Assembly: GCA_025363315.1 (NCBI GenBank)
Contig: JANYED010000042.1
Location: 1 to 36,835 of the forward strand
DNA from: Polaromonas sp.
GTDB lineage: Bacteria > Pseudomonadota > Gammaproteobacteria > Burkholderiales > Burkholderiaceae_C
Length of the DNA: 36,835 nucleotides
Reading direction: 5' to 3'
The notes under the pieces are model-generated. The model ran no database searches. It worked only from the letters and a program-made list of their open reading frames with translations, and was not told where the DNA came from. Below, piece after piece: positions 25,493-34,200 of the stretch; positions within the stretch are counted from its first letter, which is position 1; every line of letters starts with the position of its first letter. Position numbers and translations under genes: made by a program.

Positions 25493-26032
25493 CTACTTTT
25501 TTTTCAACTGGGCCAGCGCAGCGAAAGGATGGGGCTTGGTGTCCTCACCCGCGACATCGCCAAGGTCGCCTGCGCTCAGCACCGGCGCTACTGGGCAGAC
25601 CTCATGCATGGGTACCAGCGGCAGCGCCATCAGCAGTTCGTCCTCCAGCAACGCCAGCAGGTCAAACTGCGGCGCCATGACCAGCAAGTCTTCCTCTGAT
25701 GCATCGTCCTCAGCCATCGCGATGTCTTCAGTCGCCACAAAGCGATACCACTGATCGATTTGTAAAGCGGTTTGCACCGCAGCCATGCAGCGCTGGCAGG
25801 TCACGGGCACCGCGGTATTGGCCTGAAGGTGCAACCAAGTGTCTGGTTGCCCCGTACTGCCTACTCGCAACTCGGCAGCAGCCCGCCAGTTCACCATTAA
25901 ATCAGGCTGCAGCCCAATAGATTCTTGGGCGAGGCGCTCTAATGTTTGTAGCGGCGTGCTGTCAACCCACGGCTCGCCGCCAGCGGCCAGAGCTTGCGGA
26001 TTGAGGCTTCGTGATTGGTTTTGTCGGGTCAT
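25493..26032 (-). CDS. DUF177 family protein (YceD-like)
   Basis: This protein of 179 residues belongs to the DUF177/YceD family, encoded next to rpmF and linked by others to 23S rRNA accumulation. It has VTCQRCMAAVQTAL near 95-108, a strongly acidic stretch (AEDDASEEDLLV), LLEDELLMALPLVPMHEVC, and a C-terminus HPFAALAQLKKK. These are the usual family elements. The ATG at 26032 is divergent from maf with 25 bases between them, so promoters must overlap or lie inside the genes. Confidence 0.9.
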   Translation of the reverse strand: MTRQNQSRSLNPQALAAGGEPWVDSTPLQTLERLAQESIGLQPDLMVNWRAAAELRVGSTGQPDTWLHLQANTAVPVTCQRCMAAVQTALQIDQWYRFVATEDIAMAEDDASEEDLLVMAPQFDLLALLEDELLMALPLVPMHEVCPVAPVLSAGDLGDVAGEDTKPHPFAALAQLKKK

Positions 26033-26057
26033 GCGTTCAGTGTAAGAGAATCAAGGC

Positions 26058-26684
26058 ATGACTCCACCCCCCAAGCTGCCCGCCGCCTGCCGCTCCCTAA
26101 TTTTGGGCTCCACTTCCATCTACCGGCGCGCACTCTTAAGCCGCCTGCAGATTGGCTTTAACGTCACCTCGCCTGACGTGGATGAGACGCCTTTAGCAGG
26201 AGAGGCACCCCGCGCCTTGGCCGAACGGCTGGCTTTGGCCAAAGCCAAAGCCGTGGCGGCTAAATTTCCGCAAGCGGTTGTGATTGGCTCCGACCAGGTC
26301 GCTGACCTGAACGGCAAGAGCCTGGGCAAGCCCGGCACGCATGCCAAGGCTGTGGCCCAACTGCGGCTGATGCGCGGGCAGACGGTGATTTTTCAAACGG
26401 CTGTTGCGGTAGTTTGCTTTGAAAGCGGCTTCGAACAGCAAAGCATGGCAGCAGTGCGAGTGAAGTTTCGTGACCTGACGGATGATGAGATTGAAAACTA
26501 TCTGCAACTGGAAAAGCCTTACGACTGCGCTGGCAGCGCCAAAAGCGAGGGGCTAGGCATTGCGCTGCTGGAGTCGATTGACAGCGACGACCCGACAGCG
26601 TTGATCGGCCTGCCGCTGATACGCACGAGCCAGATGATTCGCGCAGCGGGCATTGAGTTGCTTGCGAACAAGGCAGCATCATGA
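26058..26684 (+). CDS. maf: Maf family nucleotide pyrophosphatase (YceF-like)
   Basis: Maf proteins hydrolyse non-canonical nucleoside triphosphates. The YceF subgroup prefers 7-methyl-GTP. The protein has 208 residues. LILGSTSIYRRALLSRL is the N-terminal phosphate-binding motif, VDETP follows, and IGSDQVADLNGKSLGKP contains the catalytic aspartate D79. YDCAGSAKSEGLG is the conserved C-terminal loop, and SDDPTALIGLPL is typical. Its position opposite DUF177-rpmF favours the YceF type. Its stop overlaps the next start by four bases. Confidence 0.93.
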   Translation: MTPPPKLPAACRSLILGSTSIYRRALLSRLQIGFNVTSPDVDETPLAGEAPRALAERLALAKAKAVAAKFPQAVVIGSDQVADLNGKSLGKPGTHAKAVAQLRLMRGQTVIFQTAVAVVCFESGFEQQSMAAVRVKFRDLTDDEIENYLQLEKPYDCAGSAKSEGLGIALLESIDSDDPTALIGLPLIRTSQMIRAAGIELLANKAAS

Positions 26685-27448
26685 CTAACAAGGAAACGGG
26701 CAAACTTTACTTAGTCCCTGCACCGCTGGACTTTGGCTGCGAGCAATCAGCCCCGATTCAAAACGTGATGCCGTTGCAAACCCTGCAAATTGCCGCGCGC
26801 CTGGGTCACTTTGTTTGTGAAAACGCCAAAAGTACGCGCGCATATTTGAAGCGCGTTGGCGAGGTCATAGCGCTCAGCCAGCCCGTACAGGCACTGCAAA
26901 TCACCGAGTTGCCGCGCGAGGTGCACAAAAAAGGCGATCACACTGGCAACTTTGATGCGCGCCCGTTGTTGAAAGCGGCACTCGATGGCCATGACATCGG
27001 CCTGGTCAGCGAAGCAGGCATGCCTGCGATTGCCGACCCCGGCTCGTCAGTGGTGCGGGCAGCCCATGATTTGGGCATTCAAGTCATCGCGCTAACAGGC
27101 CCGATGTCGTTGATGCTGGCGCTGGCCAGCAGCGGGTTGAACGGCCAAAACTTTGCCTTTGTAGGCTACCTGCCGCAAGACGCAGGTGAGCGCAGCCTGC
27201 GCATCAAGGCACTTGAATCGCTGGCTCTAAAAACCGGTCAAACCCAGATTTTTATTGAAACGCCCTATCGCAACGCAGCTTTATTGCAGGCACTGCTGCA
27301 AGCTCTACAAGGCAATACCCGGCTGGCGATCAGTTGCGGGTTGACATTAGAAACCGCCTGGACCAAAAGCGCGACGGTAGACAGGTGGAAAAAAGATAAA
27401 CCCGCGCCGCCGTTGGGTTTGCCGACGGTTTTTTGTGTGGGGCGTTGA
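26681..27448 (+). CDS. SAM-dependent methyltransferase, RsmI-like family
   Basis: This protein of 255 residues belongs to the tetrapyrrole/rRNA methylase fold. It begins GKLYLVPAPLDFG in place of the LYVVATPIGN of RsmI. It has VSEAGMPAIADPGSSVVRAA, the family signature. It then shows GPMSLMLALASSGLNGQNF, and GYLPQ before IFIETPYRN. The differences at the N-terminus suggest a paralogue of RsmI rather than RsmI itself. The target RNA is not known to me. It is translationally coupled to maf (ATGA). It converges with the S49 peptidase gene, 16 bases away, with no clear terminator. Confidence 0.85.
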   Translation: MTNKETGKLYLVPAPLDFGCEQSAPIQNVMPLQTLQIAARLGHFVCENAKSTRAYLKRVGEVIALSQPVQALQITELPREVHKKGDHTGNFDARPLLKAALDGHDIGLVSEAGMPAIADPGSSVVRAAHDLGIQVIALTGPMSLMLALASSGLNGQNFAFVGYLPQDAGERSLRIKALESLALKTGQTQIFIETPYRNAALLQALLQALQGNTRLAISCGLTLETAWTKSATVDRWKKDKPAPPLGLPTVFCVGR

Positions 27449-27464
27449 ACTTGGAACGGCGTCT

Positions 27465-28547
27465 TTACCGAATTCCAGGCATCACTCGCAAGGCCTTCAT
27501 CGCACCCTCACCCATCGCCGCACCAAACTTTTTGGCCAGCCGCTCGGCCACGTTGTCACGGCGGGTGTAGTCAACGATTTCTTCTTGTTTCACCACCTCT
27601 CGCGCCACGTACTCGAGCGTGCCGAGCTTGTCAGCCAAGCCCAGTTCAATGGCTTGCTGCCCCGTCCAGAACAGGCCACTGAACATTTCGGGCGTTTCTT
27701 TCAGCCGCGCGCCGCGTCCGGCTTTGACCACGCTGATGAACTGCTGGTGAATCTGGTTCAGCATGGCCTGGGCAAAGGCGCGCTGCTTTTCAGTTTGCGC
27801 GCTGAAAGGGTCTAAAAAGCCCTTGTTTTCACCCGCCGTCAGCAGTCTTCGCTCTACTCCAAGTTTCTCCATTAAGCCGGTAAAACCAAAGCCGTCCATC
27901 AGCACGCCAATGCTGCCGACAATGCTGGCTTTGTCGACGTAAATTTGGTCGGCCGCCACCGCAATGTAATAAGCAGCCGATGCGCAGGTTTCTTCGACCA
28001 CGGCGTATACCGGTTTTTTATGTTTTATTTTCAGGCGGCGGATTTCGTCGTTCATCATGCCGGCTTGCACCGGGCTGCCGCCAGGCGAATTGATCAGCAG
28101 CACCACAGCCTTGGCGCCATCATCTTCAAACGCGGCCTTCAGAGCGGCATTGATGAACTCGGCGCTAGCGTCTGCCCCGGCGGCGATTTCGCCTTTGATT
28201 TCAATCACAGCCGTGTGCGGCGCACTGGCACTTGATGCAGGTGTACCGCGGTGCATGGCCATCCACACCAGCACCACAAAAAACAACAACCAGGACAGAC
28301 GCACAAAAGTTTTCCAGCGGCGGGTGGCTTTTTGTTCTTTCAGCGACGCGAAAGCCAGCTTTTCGAGTGTGTTGCGCTCCCATCCGGGTGTGCTGGTGGG
28401 GTCGTTTTTGTTCATATTGATTGCTACATTTTCAGGAGCTGCTCGCGCCCGAATCTGTTGGTCTGCGGCCTGAACAGGCTCTTTATTCAACGTAGCGTCA
28501 GGGTCAATAATTGTGTCTTGGGCATCTGGGCGGTTGGGATTGGTCAT
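27465..28547 (-). CDS. S49 family signal-peptide peptidase (SppA-like)
   Basis: This membrane-bound serine protease of the SppA/S49 family has 360 residues. One membrane helix lies near 86-106 (LSWLLFFVVLVWMAM). The protease domain has LLINSPGGSPVQAG, then ETCASAAYYIA with the nucleophilic serine, then TAGENKG. The lysine there lies exactly 52 residues after the serine, matching the Ser/Lys dyad spacing of the short bacillary SppA form. The N-terminal part is disordered. Residues about 26-44 (QAADQQIRARAAPENVAI) are a translated palindromic repeat. An ATG at 28415 would skip this part, but the sequence before the repeat (MTNPNRPDAQD) looks like the original N-terminus. It lies 20 bases after the Rieske gene. 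Confidence 0.88.
   Translation of the reverse strand: MTNPNRPDAQDTIIDPDATLNKEPVQAADQQIRARAAPENVAINMNKNDPTSTPGWERNTLEKLAFASLKEQKATRRWKTFVRLSWLLFFVVLVWMAMHRGTPASSASAPHTAVIEIKGEIAAGADASAEFINAALKAAFEDDGAKAVVLLINSPGGSPVQAGMMNDEIRRLKIKHKKPVYAVVEETCASAAYYIAVAADQIYVDKASIVGSIGVLMDGFGFTGLMEKLGVERRLLTAGENKGFLDPFSAQTEKQRAFAQAMLNQIHQQFISVVKAGRGARLKETPEMFSGLFWTGQQAIELGLADKLGTLEYVAREVVKQEEIVDYTRRDNVAERLAKKFGAAMGEGAMKALRVMPGIR
28417..28490 (+). repeat. Palindromic repeat copy C, inside the sppA-like gene
   Basis: TTGCTACATTTTCAGGAGCT continues GCTCGCGCCCGAATCTGTTG and GTCTGCGGCC. It matches copy A closely in CCCGAATCT.TTGGTCTGCGG. Read on the gene strand it gives QQIRARAAPENVAI, in frame, in the disordered N-terminus. 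Confidence 0.85.
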
Positions 28548-28567
28548 ATGAGTAGTTTAGTCAGCAA

Positions 28568-28945
28568 TCAAAACTGAAGCGGCTTGAGGTTGTAAGCACT
28601 TTGCCAATAAAGGACGCCGCCTTTGTCGACAAGCTGGATTTTGACCAGCCCACCCCGGCACGGCCCGCCGGCACATTGCCCGGTATCAGGCAAGTACGCT
28701 GCGCCGTGACTGGCGCACAGCAGCCATCGGCCGGTGGCATCAAAAACCCGGTTGGGCTGCCAGTCGAGCTCCATCGCCACGTGGGTGCAGCGGTTCAGGT
28801 AAGCGTGCGCTACGCCTTGGAACCTGACCGCAAACGCCCGGCAGGTTTGGCCAGAATAGACCACGTCAAACGGCACAGCACGGCCGGCGTCCAGCAGGTC
28901 ATCTGAATTGCAAAGAGGCTGCAGGTCGTCCATGCTGTCGATCAT
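28568..28945 (-). CDS. Rieske [2Fe-2S] protein
   Basis: This small ferredoxin-like Rieske protein has 125 residues. The cluster ligands are C53 and H55 (NRCTHVAMELDW) and C77 and H80 (LLCASHGAAY). A second cysteine pair (CAGGPCRGG) follows. It has no export signal, so it is likely cytoplasmic and soluble. The order rluC-HAD phosphatase-Rieske-S49 peptidase is, from memory, common in Burkholderiales, but its electron partner is unknown. It starts six bases after the phosphatase stop. Confidence 0.9.
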   Translation of the reverse strand: MIDSMDDLQPLCNSDDLLDAGRAVPFDVVYSGQTCRAFAVRFQGVAHAYLNRCTHVAMELDWQPNRVFDATGRWLLCASHGAAYLPDTGQCAGGPCRGGLVKIQLVDKGGVLYWQSAYNLKPLQF

Positions 28946-28951
28946 CTGTCT

Positions 28952-29611
28952 TCATCCGTTTTCAATCAGCCAGTCGTGCATGTCCTGCACTGAATGGGCG
29001 ATGTGCAGCGGCTTGAGCGCAGCAAACGCGCTCGGTTCATGCGCGCCGTAGCTCACACCCAGGCTGGGGCAGCTTGCATTAAGTGCCATTTGCAAGTCGT
29101 GCGTGGTGTCGCCCACCATCAGCGTGCGCCCGGGCTGGGTGCCGAGCTCGGCCATCAGCTCGTTCAGCATTTGTGGGTGCGGTTTGTCAGCGGTTTTGTC
29201 AGCGGTGCGGGACGCGTCAAACACGCCCTTGAGCTGAACGGTTTGCAGCACTTCATCAAGCCCGTTGCGCGACTTGCCGGTGGCTACAGCCAGCAGGTAA
29301 CCGCGCGATTTAAGCGCAGACAGCAGCGGCAACACGCCTTCAAACAGGCTCAAATCATGGGCGTGAAGCTGGTAGTGGTGGCGGTAGCGCTCACCCAACA
29401 GCGGGTATTTGTCTTGCGGCACATCGGGGGCAGCGTGGGCAAGCGCCTGCGTCAGCCCCAGGCCAATCACATAACCTGCATCTTCGTCAGACGGTACGGT
29501 CCCACCCACATCTTTCACCGCTGCCTGAATACAGCGCACGATGATCTGGGTGGAATCAAACAGCGTGCCGTCCCAGTCGAAGGCAATCAGGTCAAAATTT
29601 CGGCTTGTCAT
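28952..29611 (-). CDS. HAD-superfamily phosphatase (phosphoglycolate phosphatase-like)
   Basis: This HAD subfamily IA hydrolase has 219 residues. Motif I is FDWDGTLFDS with nucleophile D12 and acid D14. Motif II is VATGKSRNGL, motif III includes the lysine in KPHPQML, and motif IV is MVGDTTHDLQMAL. A helical cap lies at about 20-85. It resembles Gph, but the substrate cannot be read from the sequence. The start overlaps the rluC stop by four bases. Confidence 0.88.
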   Translation of the reverse strand: MTSRNFDLIAFDWDGTLFDSTQIIVRCIQAAVKDVGGTVPSDEDAGYVIGLGLTQALAHAAPDVPQDKYPLLGERYRHHYQLHAHDLSLFEGVLPLLSALKSRGYLLAVATGKSRNGLDEVLQTVQLKGVFDASRTADKTADKPHPQMLNELMAELGTQPGRTLMVGDTTHDLQMALNASCPSLGVSYGAHEPSAFAALKPLHIAHSVQDMHDWLIENG

Positions 29612-30675
29612 GGCGTGAGGGCGATTGAAGAAGGTAAAAACTGCTGCAACTCAGGCGGCAACTCAGCCTGCAAGTGCACCACTTTACGCAGTTTGGGGTG
29701 GTTGAATTTCAGGCTCCAGGCGTGCAGAAACATGCGTTTCAGGCTGGGCATGCTGGCATTTGGCTTTTGCAGGGCTTTGTTCAGGTCAAAGTCGCCATAT
29801 TTGTCGTCCCCGGCAATCGGATGGCCCGCGTCGGCCAGATGCACCCTAATCTGATGGGTGCGACCGGTTTTGATGGTGACTTCCAGAAGCGTGAATGCGC
29901 CGTTGTCAAAAGTCGATTTGACTTTGACCAGCGTGATGGAACGCAGGCCGTCCGGGTGGTCGTTGGCAACAACTTTGACGCGCCTTTCCCCATTCGGCGC
30001 TTCGTATTTATGCAGCGCCTTGTCAATTACACGCTGATTGGCAGGCCAGGCCCCTTTGACCAGCGCCAGATACACCTTGTCGGTTTCGCGCTCCCTGAAC
30101 TGCTCTTGCAACAGCTTCAGGGCCATGCGCCGCTTGGCGATCAGTAAAATGCCGCTGGTTTCACGGTCCAGCCTGTGCACCAGCTCTAGAAAATCAGCTT
30201 CCGGCCGGGCCATGCGCAGCTGCTCAATCACCCCAAAACTCACGCCACTGCCGCCGTGTACGGCCACGCCAGCCGGTTTGTCAATGGCGAGTACAAAGTC
30301 GTCTTCAAACAAAATCGGGAACTCAGCCGCTGGCGCAAAACCGCCGACGGTGGACATGGCGCCGTGCCTGACGATTTCTTGTGCTGCCTGGATGGCGACG
30401 GCTTTCTGGTCGGCCCGCTCAGAGGTGCGGACGGGCGGCAAACGCACAATGTCGCCCGTTTCAACTCGCGTATCGGCCTGCGCCCGGCCCTTGTTGACGC
30501 GCACCTCGCCGCTGCGAATGATGCGGTAAACATGGGTTTTGGGCACGCCTTTGAGCTGGCGGATCAAAAAATTATCGAGTCGCTGGCCGGCGTAATCTTC
30601 GTCGACTGTGACGAAGGTGGCAGACGGTGTTGAAGTTGCCCCATCACCTGAGGCTGCCCCTATAATGTGATTCAC
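29608..30675 (-). CDS. rluC: 23S rRNA pseudouridine synthase RluC
   Basis: RluC makes pseudouridines in 23S rRNA. The protein has 355 residues. An S4 RNA-binding domain at about 28-85 includes AGQRLDNFLIRQLKGVPK and IRSGEVRVNKGRAQ. The catalytic domain has VHRLDRETSGILL with D170. GRTHQIRVHLADAGHPIAGD is also typical. Translation appears to begin at a GTG at 30675 with no clear ribosome binding site. It is divergent from rne, the classic arrangement. Confidence 0.94.
   Translation of the reverse strand: MNHIIGAASGDGATSTPSATFVTVDEDYAGQRLDNFLIRQLKGVPKTHVYRIIRSGEVRVNKGRAQADTRVETGDIVRLPPVRTSERADQKAVAIQAAQEIVRHGAMSTVGGFAPAAEFPILFEDDFVLAIDKPAGVAVHGGSGVSFGVIEQLRMARPEADFLELVHRLDRETSGILLIAKRRMALKLLQEQFRERETDKVYLALVKGAWPANQRVIDKALHKYEAPNGERRVKVVANDHPDGLRSITLVKVKSTFDNGAFTLLEVTIKTGRTHQIRVHLADAGHPIAGDDKYGDFDLNKALQKPNASMPSLKRMFLHAWSLKFNHPKLRKVVHLQAELPPELQQFLPSSIALTP
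30636..30666 (+). promoter_or_regulatory. Possible distant rne promoter
   Basis: TTGCCC (30636-30641) and a perfect TATAAT (30661-30666) are separated by 19 bases, slightly too long. They lie in the first codons of rluC, about 600 bases before rne, consistent with a long rne leader. Other promoters nearer to rne cannot be excluded. Confidence 0.35.
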
Positions 30676-31268
30676 TAGCGTTACGTTGTAAGTTGTTGAT
30701 TTGCTTGGAGTTTAGTTCACGCATCTCAAAAGCCCCTGAAAAGGTCAGCTACCGCAACGCTGGAAGGCCGATGCCCATTTGAGTGATGCCGCCCACAAGC
30801 GCATGCGTAGCATGCCCCACCGGCCACAGCACTTGAAAACAAGTCGGCGTTTTGCGAATACAACGACGGAATACCCAAGCGGGCAGCCTCCTTTTCAGAC
30901 AAATGGGGCTGCTTGCGGATCTTGGTGAGAAAAAAGTCTTTTTAACGGTCGCCTTTTGATGACAACGCTGTTTAACCTGATTAAGATATGCCTGCGGTGC
31001 TTTTTAGCTCCGTTTTTGGGTATAAATCAGCCTGCAGCCCTTGTTTTACGGGCGCGAGCAGCTATCACTAATATAGCAATGCTTGTTCTGACCGGGCTGA
31101 CTCCTGCTCGCCCCATCCACGCGCCTACGCTCACAGCCCCTGCCTGACTGATTTTTCAGTTGGGCAGTTGGCTGCACGGCTCTCCGGCAATTCCCCACGT
31201 TCGCACAGCGCTGGCTGCGGCATCGTTGGCTCATTTTGAGCTGTTGAGACGATGTAAGGAAGAACGAT
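30676..31268. other. Long rluC-rne intergenic region
   Basis: These 593 bases hold no supported protein gene. Visible structures are GCATGC-GTA-GCATGC at 30801-30815, a GCAGCC...GGCTGC hairpin at 30883-30912, and palindromic repeat copy H. The right end has AAGGAAG before the rne ATG, a good ribosome binding site. RNase E usually controls its own mRNA through a long leader (established for E. coli), so the hairpins may matter, but the sequence shows no similarity I can identify. Confidence 0.6.
31003..31085 (-). repeat. Palindromic repeat copy H, in the rne leader
   Basis: On minus, ATATTAGTGATAGCTGCTCG continues CGCCCGTAAAACAAGGGCTG and CAGGCTGATTTATACCC. It shows the full layout including the AT-rich tail, and lies about 185 bases before the rne start. 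Confidence 0.8.
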
Positions 31269-34200
31269 ATGAAACGCATGCTAATCAATGCCACCCAGGC
31301 AGAAGAGCGCCGTTTGGCCATTGTTGACGGGCAAAAACTGCTCGACTACGAAATTGAAATTGAAGGGCGCGAGCAGCGCAAGGGCAACATTTACAAGGCC
31401 GTCGTTACCCGCGTCGAGCCGTCACTTGAAGCCTGCTTTGTTGACTACGGCGAAGATCGCCACGGCTTTTTACCGTTTAAAGAAATATCACGCAATTACT
31501 TCGCCGCTGGCGTGTCCGTCGGCCAGGCACGCATCCAGGATGTGATCCGCGAAGGCCAGGAGCTGATGGTTCAGGTCGAAAAAGAAGAACGCGGCAACAA
31601 GGGCGCGGCTTTGACGACCTTCGTGTCATTGGCCGGCCGCTATGTGGTGCTGATGCCAAACAACCCGCGCGGCGGTGGTGTGAGCCGCCGGATTGAAGGT
31701 GAAGACCGGGCCGAGCTCAAGGAAAACATGGACCAGCTGGAATACCCAGCGGGCTCCAGCATCATTGCGCGCACCGCCGGTATTGGCCGCAGCGCCCCTG
31801 AACTGCAGTGGGACCTGAACTACCTGATCAAGCTGTGGACGGCCATTGAAGGCGCGGGCAAGGGCGGCAAGGGCGCGTTTTTGATTTATCAGGAATCCAG
31901 CTTGGTTATCCGCGCGATTCGTGATTACTTCAACAGCGACATCGGCGATATTTTGTTTGACACCGATGACGTGTACGAGCAGGCCAAGCAGTTTATGGCA
32001 CACGTGATGCCTGAGCATGAGCACCGCGTCAAACGCTACCGCGATGACGCGCCGCTGTTCAGCCGCTTTCAGATTGAGCACCAGATTGAATCGGCTTATG
32101 CCCGCACGGTGCAGTTGCCTAGCGGCGGCGCGATTGTGATTGACCAGACCGAAGCTTTGGTGTCTGTTGACGTCAACTCGGCACGCGCCATCAAGGGCGG
32201 CGACATTGAAGAAACCGCTACCCGCACCAACCTGGAAGCCGCTGACGAAGTCGCACGCCAGATGCGCCTGCGGGATTTGGGCGGCCTGGTGGTGATTGAC
32301 TTTATTGACATGGAAGAGTCGCGCAACCGCCGTGATGTAGAAAACCGCTTACGCGATGCTTTGCGTCAAGACCGTGCCCGCGTTCAGTTTGGCACCATCA
32401 GCAAGTTTGGCTTGATGGAAATGAGCCGCCAGCGCTTGCGGCCTACGCTGAGTGAAGGCGCGTCCATCCCCTGCCCGCGTTGCGGGGGATCGGGCCATAT
32501 TCGCGATACCGAAAGCTCGGCACTGCAAATTTTGCGGATCATTCAGGAAGAGTCACTCAAAGACAGCACGGCGTCGGTGCTGTGCCAGGTGCCGGTGGAC
32601 GTGGCCGCCTTTTTGTTGAACGAAAAGCGCTCGGAAATCAGCAAAATTGAAATGAAGCAGCGCATCAATGTGCTGATCGTGCCGAACAAGATTCTGGAAA
32701 CGCCGAACTACCGGCTGGAGCGCTTAAAGCACGACGACCCGCGCCTGGACAACATTGAGGCCAGCTACAAGATGGCTGACGACATGGAAGACACCACTAC
32801 CGTGACGCGCCGCAGCCAGGAAAAGCACAACAAGCAAGAGCCGATCATTAAAGGCGTGTTGCCCGACATGCCCGCGCCTAGTGCCCCGCCAAAACCAGCC
32901 GATGCGCCTATGGCGGCCAAAGCAGAACCGCAGCCTGTACCCATCCAAGCCGCACCACCTGCTGAAAAGGGCTTTTTCGGCTGGATCAAAGGTTTGTTTG
33001 GCAGCTCTGACGTGCCTGCCAAGCCAGTAGCAGCGGCGGTCGATGCTAAAAAAGACGACCGTGAAGATCAATCAGGCAATGGGGCACGCCGTGATGCAAA
33101 TCGCGATGGCAGGGGCGAACGTGGTGGCCGTGATGGCCGCCGAGGTGGCCGTGCCAGAGGCGAGCGTGGTGATCGCCCGGAAGGCCGGCCAGAAGGCCGC
33201 AGTGAACAACGTGCTGACGGCCGCGCTGATGGCAGAGGCAATGAGCGCCGTGAACGCAGCCCCGAGCAGCGCGGTGAGCAACGCATCGACCAGCGCGGCG
33301 AACCACGCAATGAGCAACGAGGCGAAGGCCAGGAGCAGCGCGAGCCACGCCCACCGCGTGAAGCGCGCGAGCCACGTGAACCTCGTGAAGGCGGCCGACA
33401 GGAGCGCCCACGCCGTGAACGCAGCGAGCGCAGCGGCGAGCAGCGCCCACCGATGGATGCAACCGAGCAAGACATCGCGATGGCCAATAAGGCCGCCATG
33501 GCTGCAGCGATGGGCGGCGCAGCTCTTGACACCAACCAGGACGCCCCCCGCCGTGAGCGTGGCGAGCGAGGCCGCCGCAACGACCGCCGCGGCGAGCCGC
33601 GCGCAGAACAGCGTGAAGATCGGCAGGAATTTGCCGATGCGCCAGCGGCCGAGCTTACGCTGGACACCGACACCGATGCCTCGGTAGACAACGCAGCGCC
33701 AGGTGATCAAACCGACGGGCAACGCGCGCCGCGCGAACGCCGCAGCCGTGACCGTTATGGCCGCGAGCGCCGTGAACGAAATGACGGCACAGAGCGCCAG
33801 GAAAACGCTGTTGAGACATCCGTTTTTACTGAAAATCAGGTCCCGGCTGAACTGCAAAATGAGGCGCCAGCCCAACAAATACGGGCGCAAGCAGCTCCTG
33901 AATTTATATCGTCTGCAGCAGCCGCACCGGTGATGGCGGCGCCAAGTGCGCCAGCCAGGGCGCCGGTAGCGGCGATGCCTGTGGCAACCGCGTTATCAGC
34001 TGCACCAGCTGCCAACAGCTTGCCGAAGGTCACGTCTTACGACTTGCCTTTGCAAGACCTGGCGCTCGTCGCTCAGGGCTCGGGCTTGCAGTGGGTCAAT
34101 TCGGATTCTGCCAAGATCGCAGAGGCGCAAGCGGCCATCGCGGCTGAAGTCAAGCCGGCTCACGTGCCGCGCGAGCGTGCGCCGGTGGTGATGTCAAACG

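Noticed and set aside
28994-29854. Plus-strand frame of 286 codons opposite the HAD phosphatase and rluC
   Set aside because: It crosses two genes with clear motifs and has no ribosome binding site or family similarity.
33046-33890. Long minus-strand frames opposite the rne tail
   Set aside because: They arise from the repetitive Arg/Glu codons of rne, whose reading frame continues to a conserved C-terminus and terminator.
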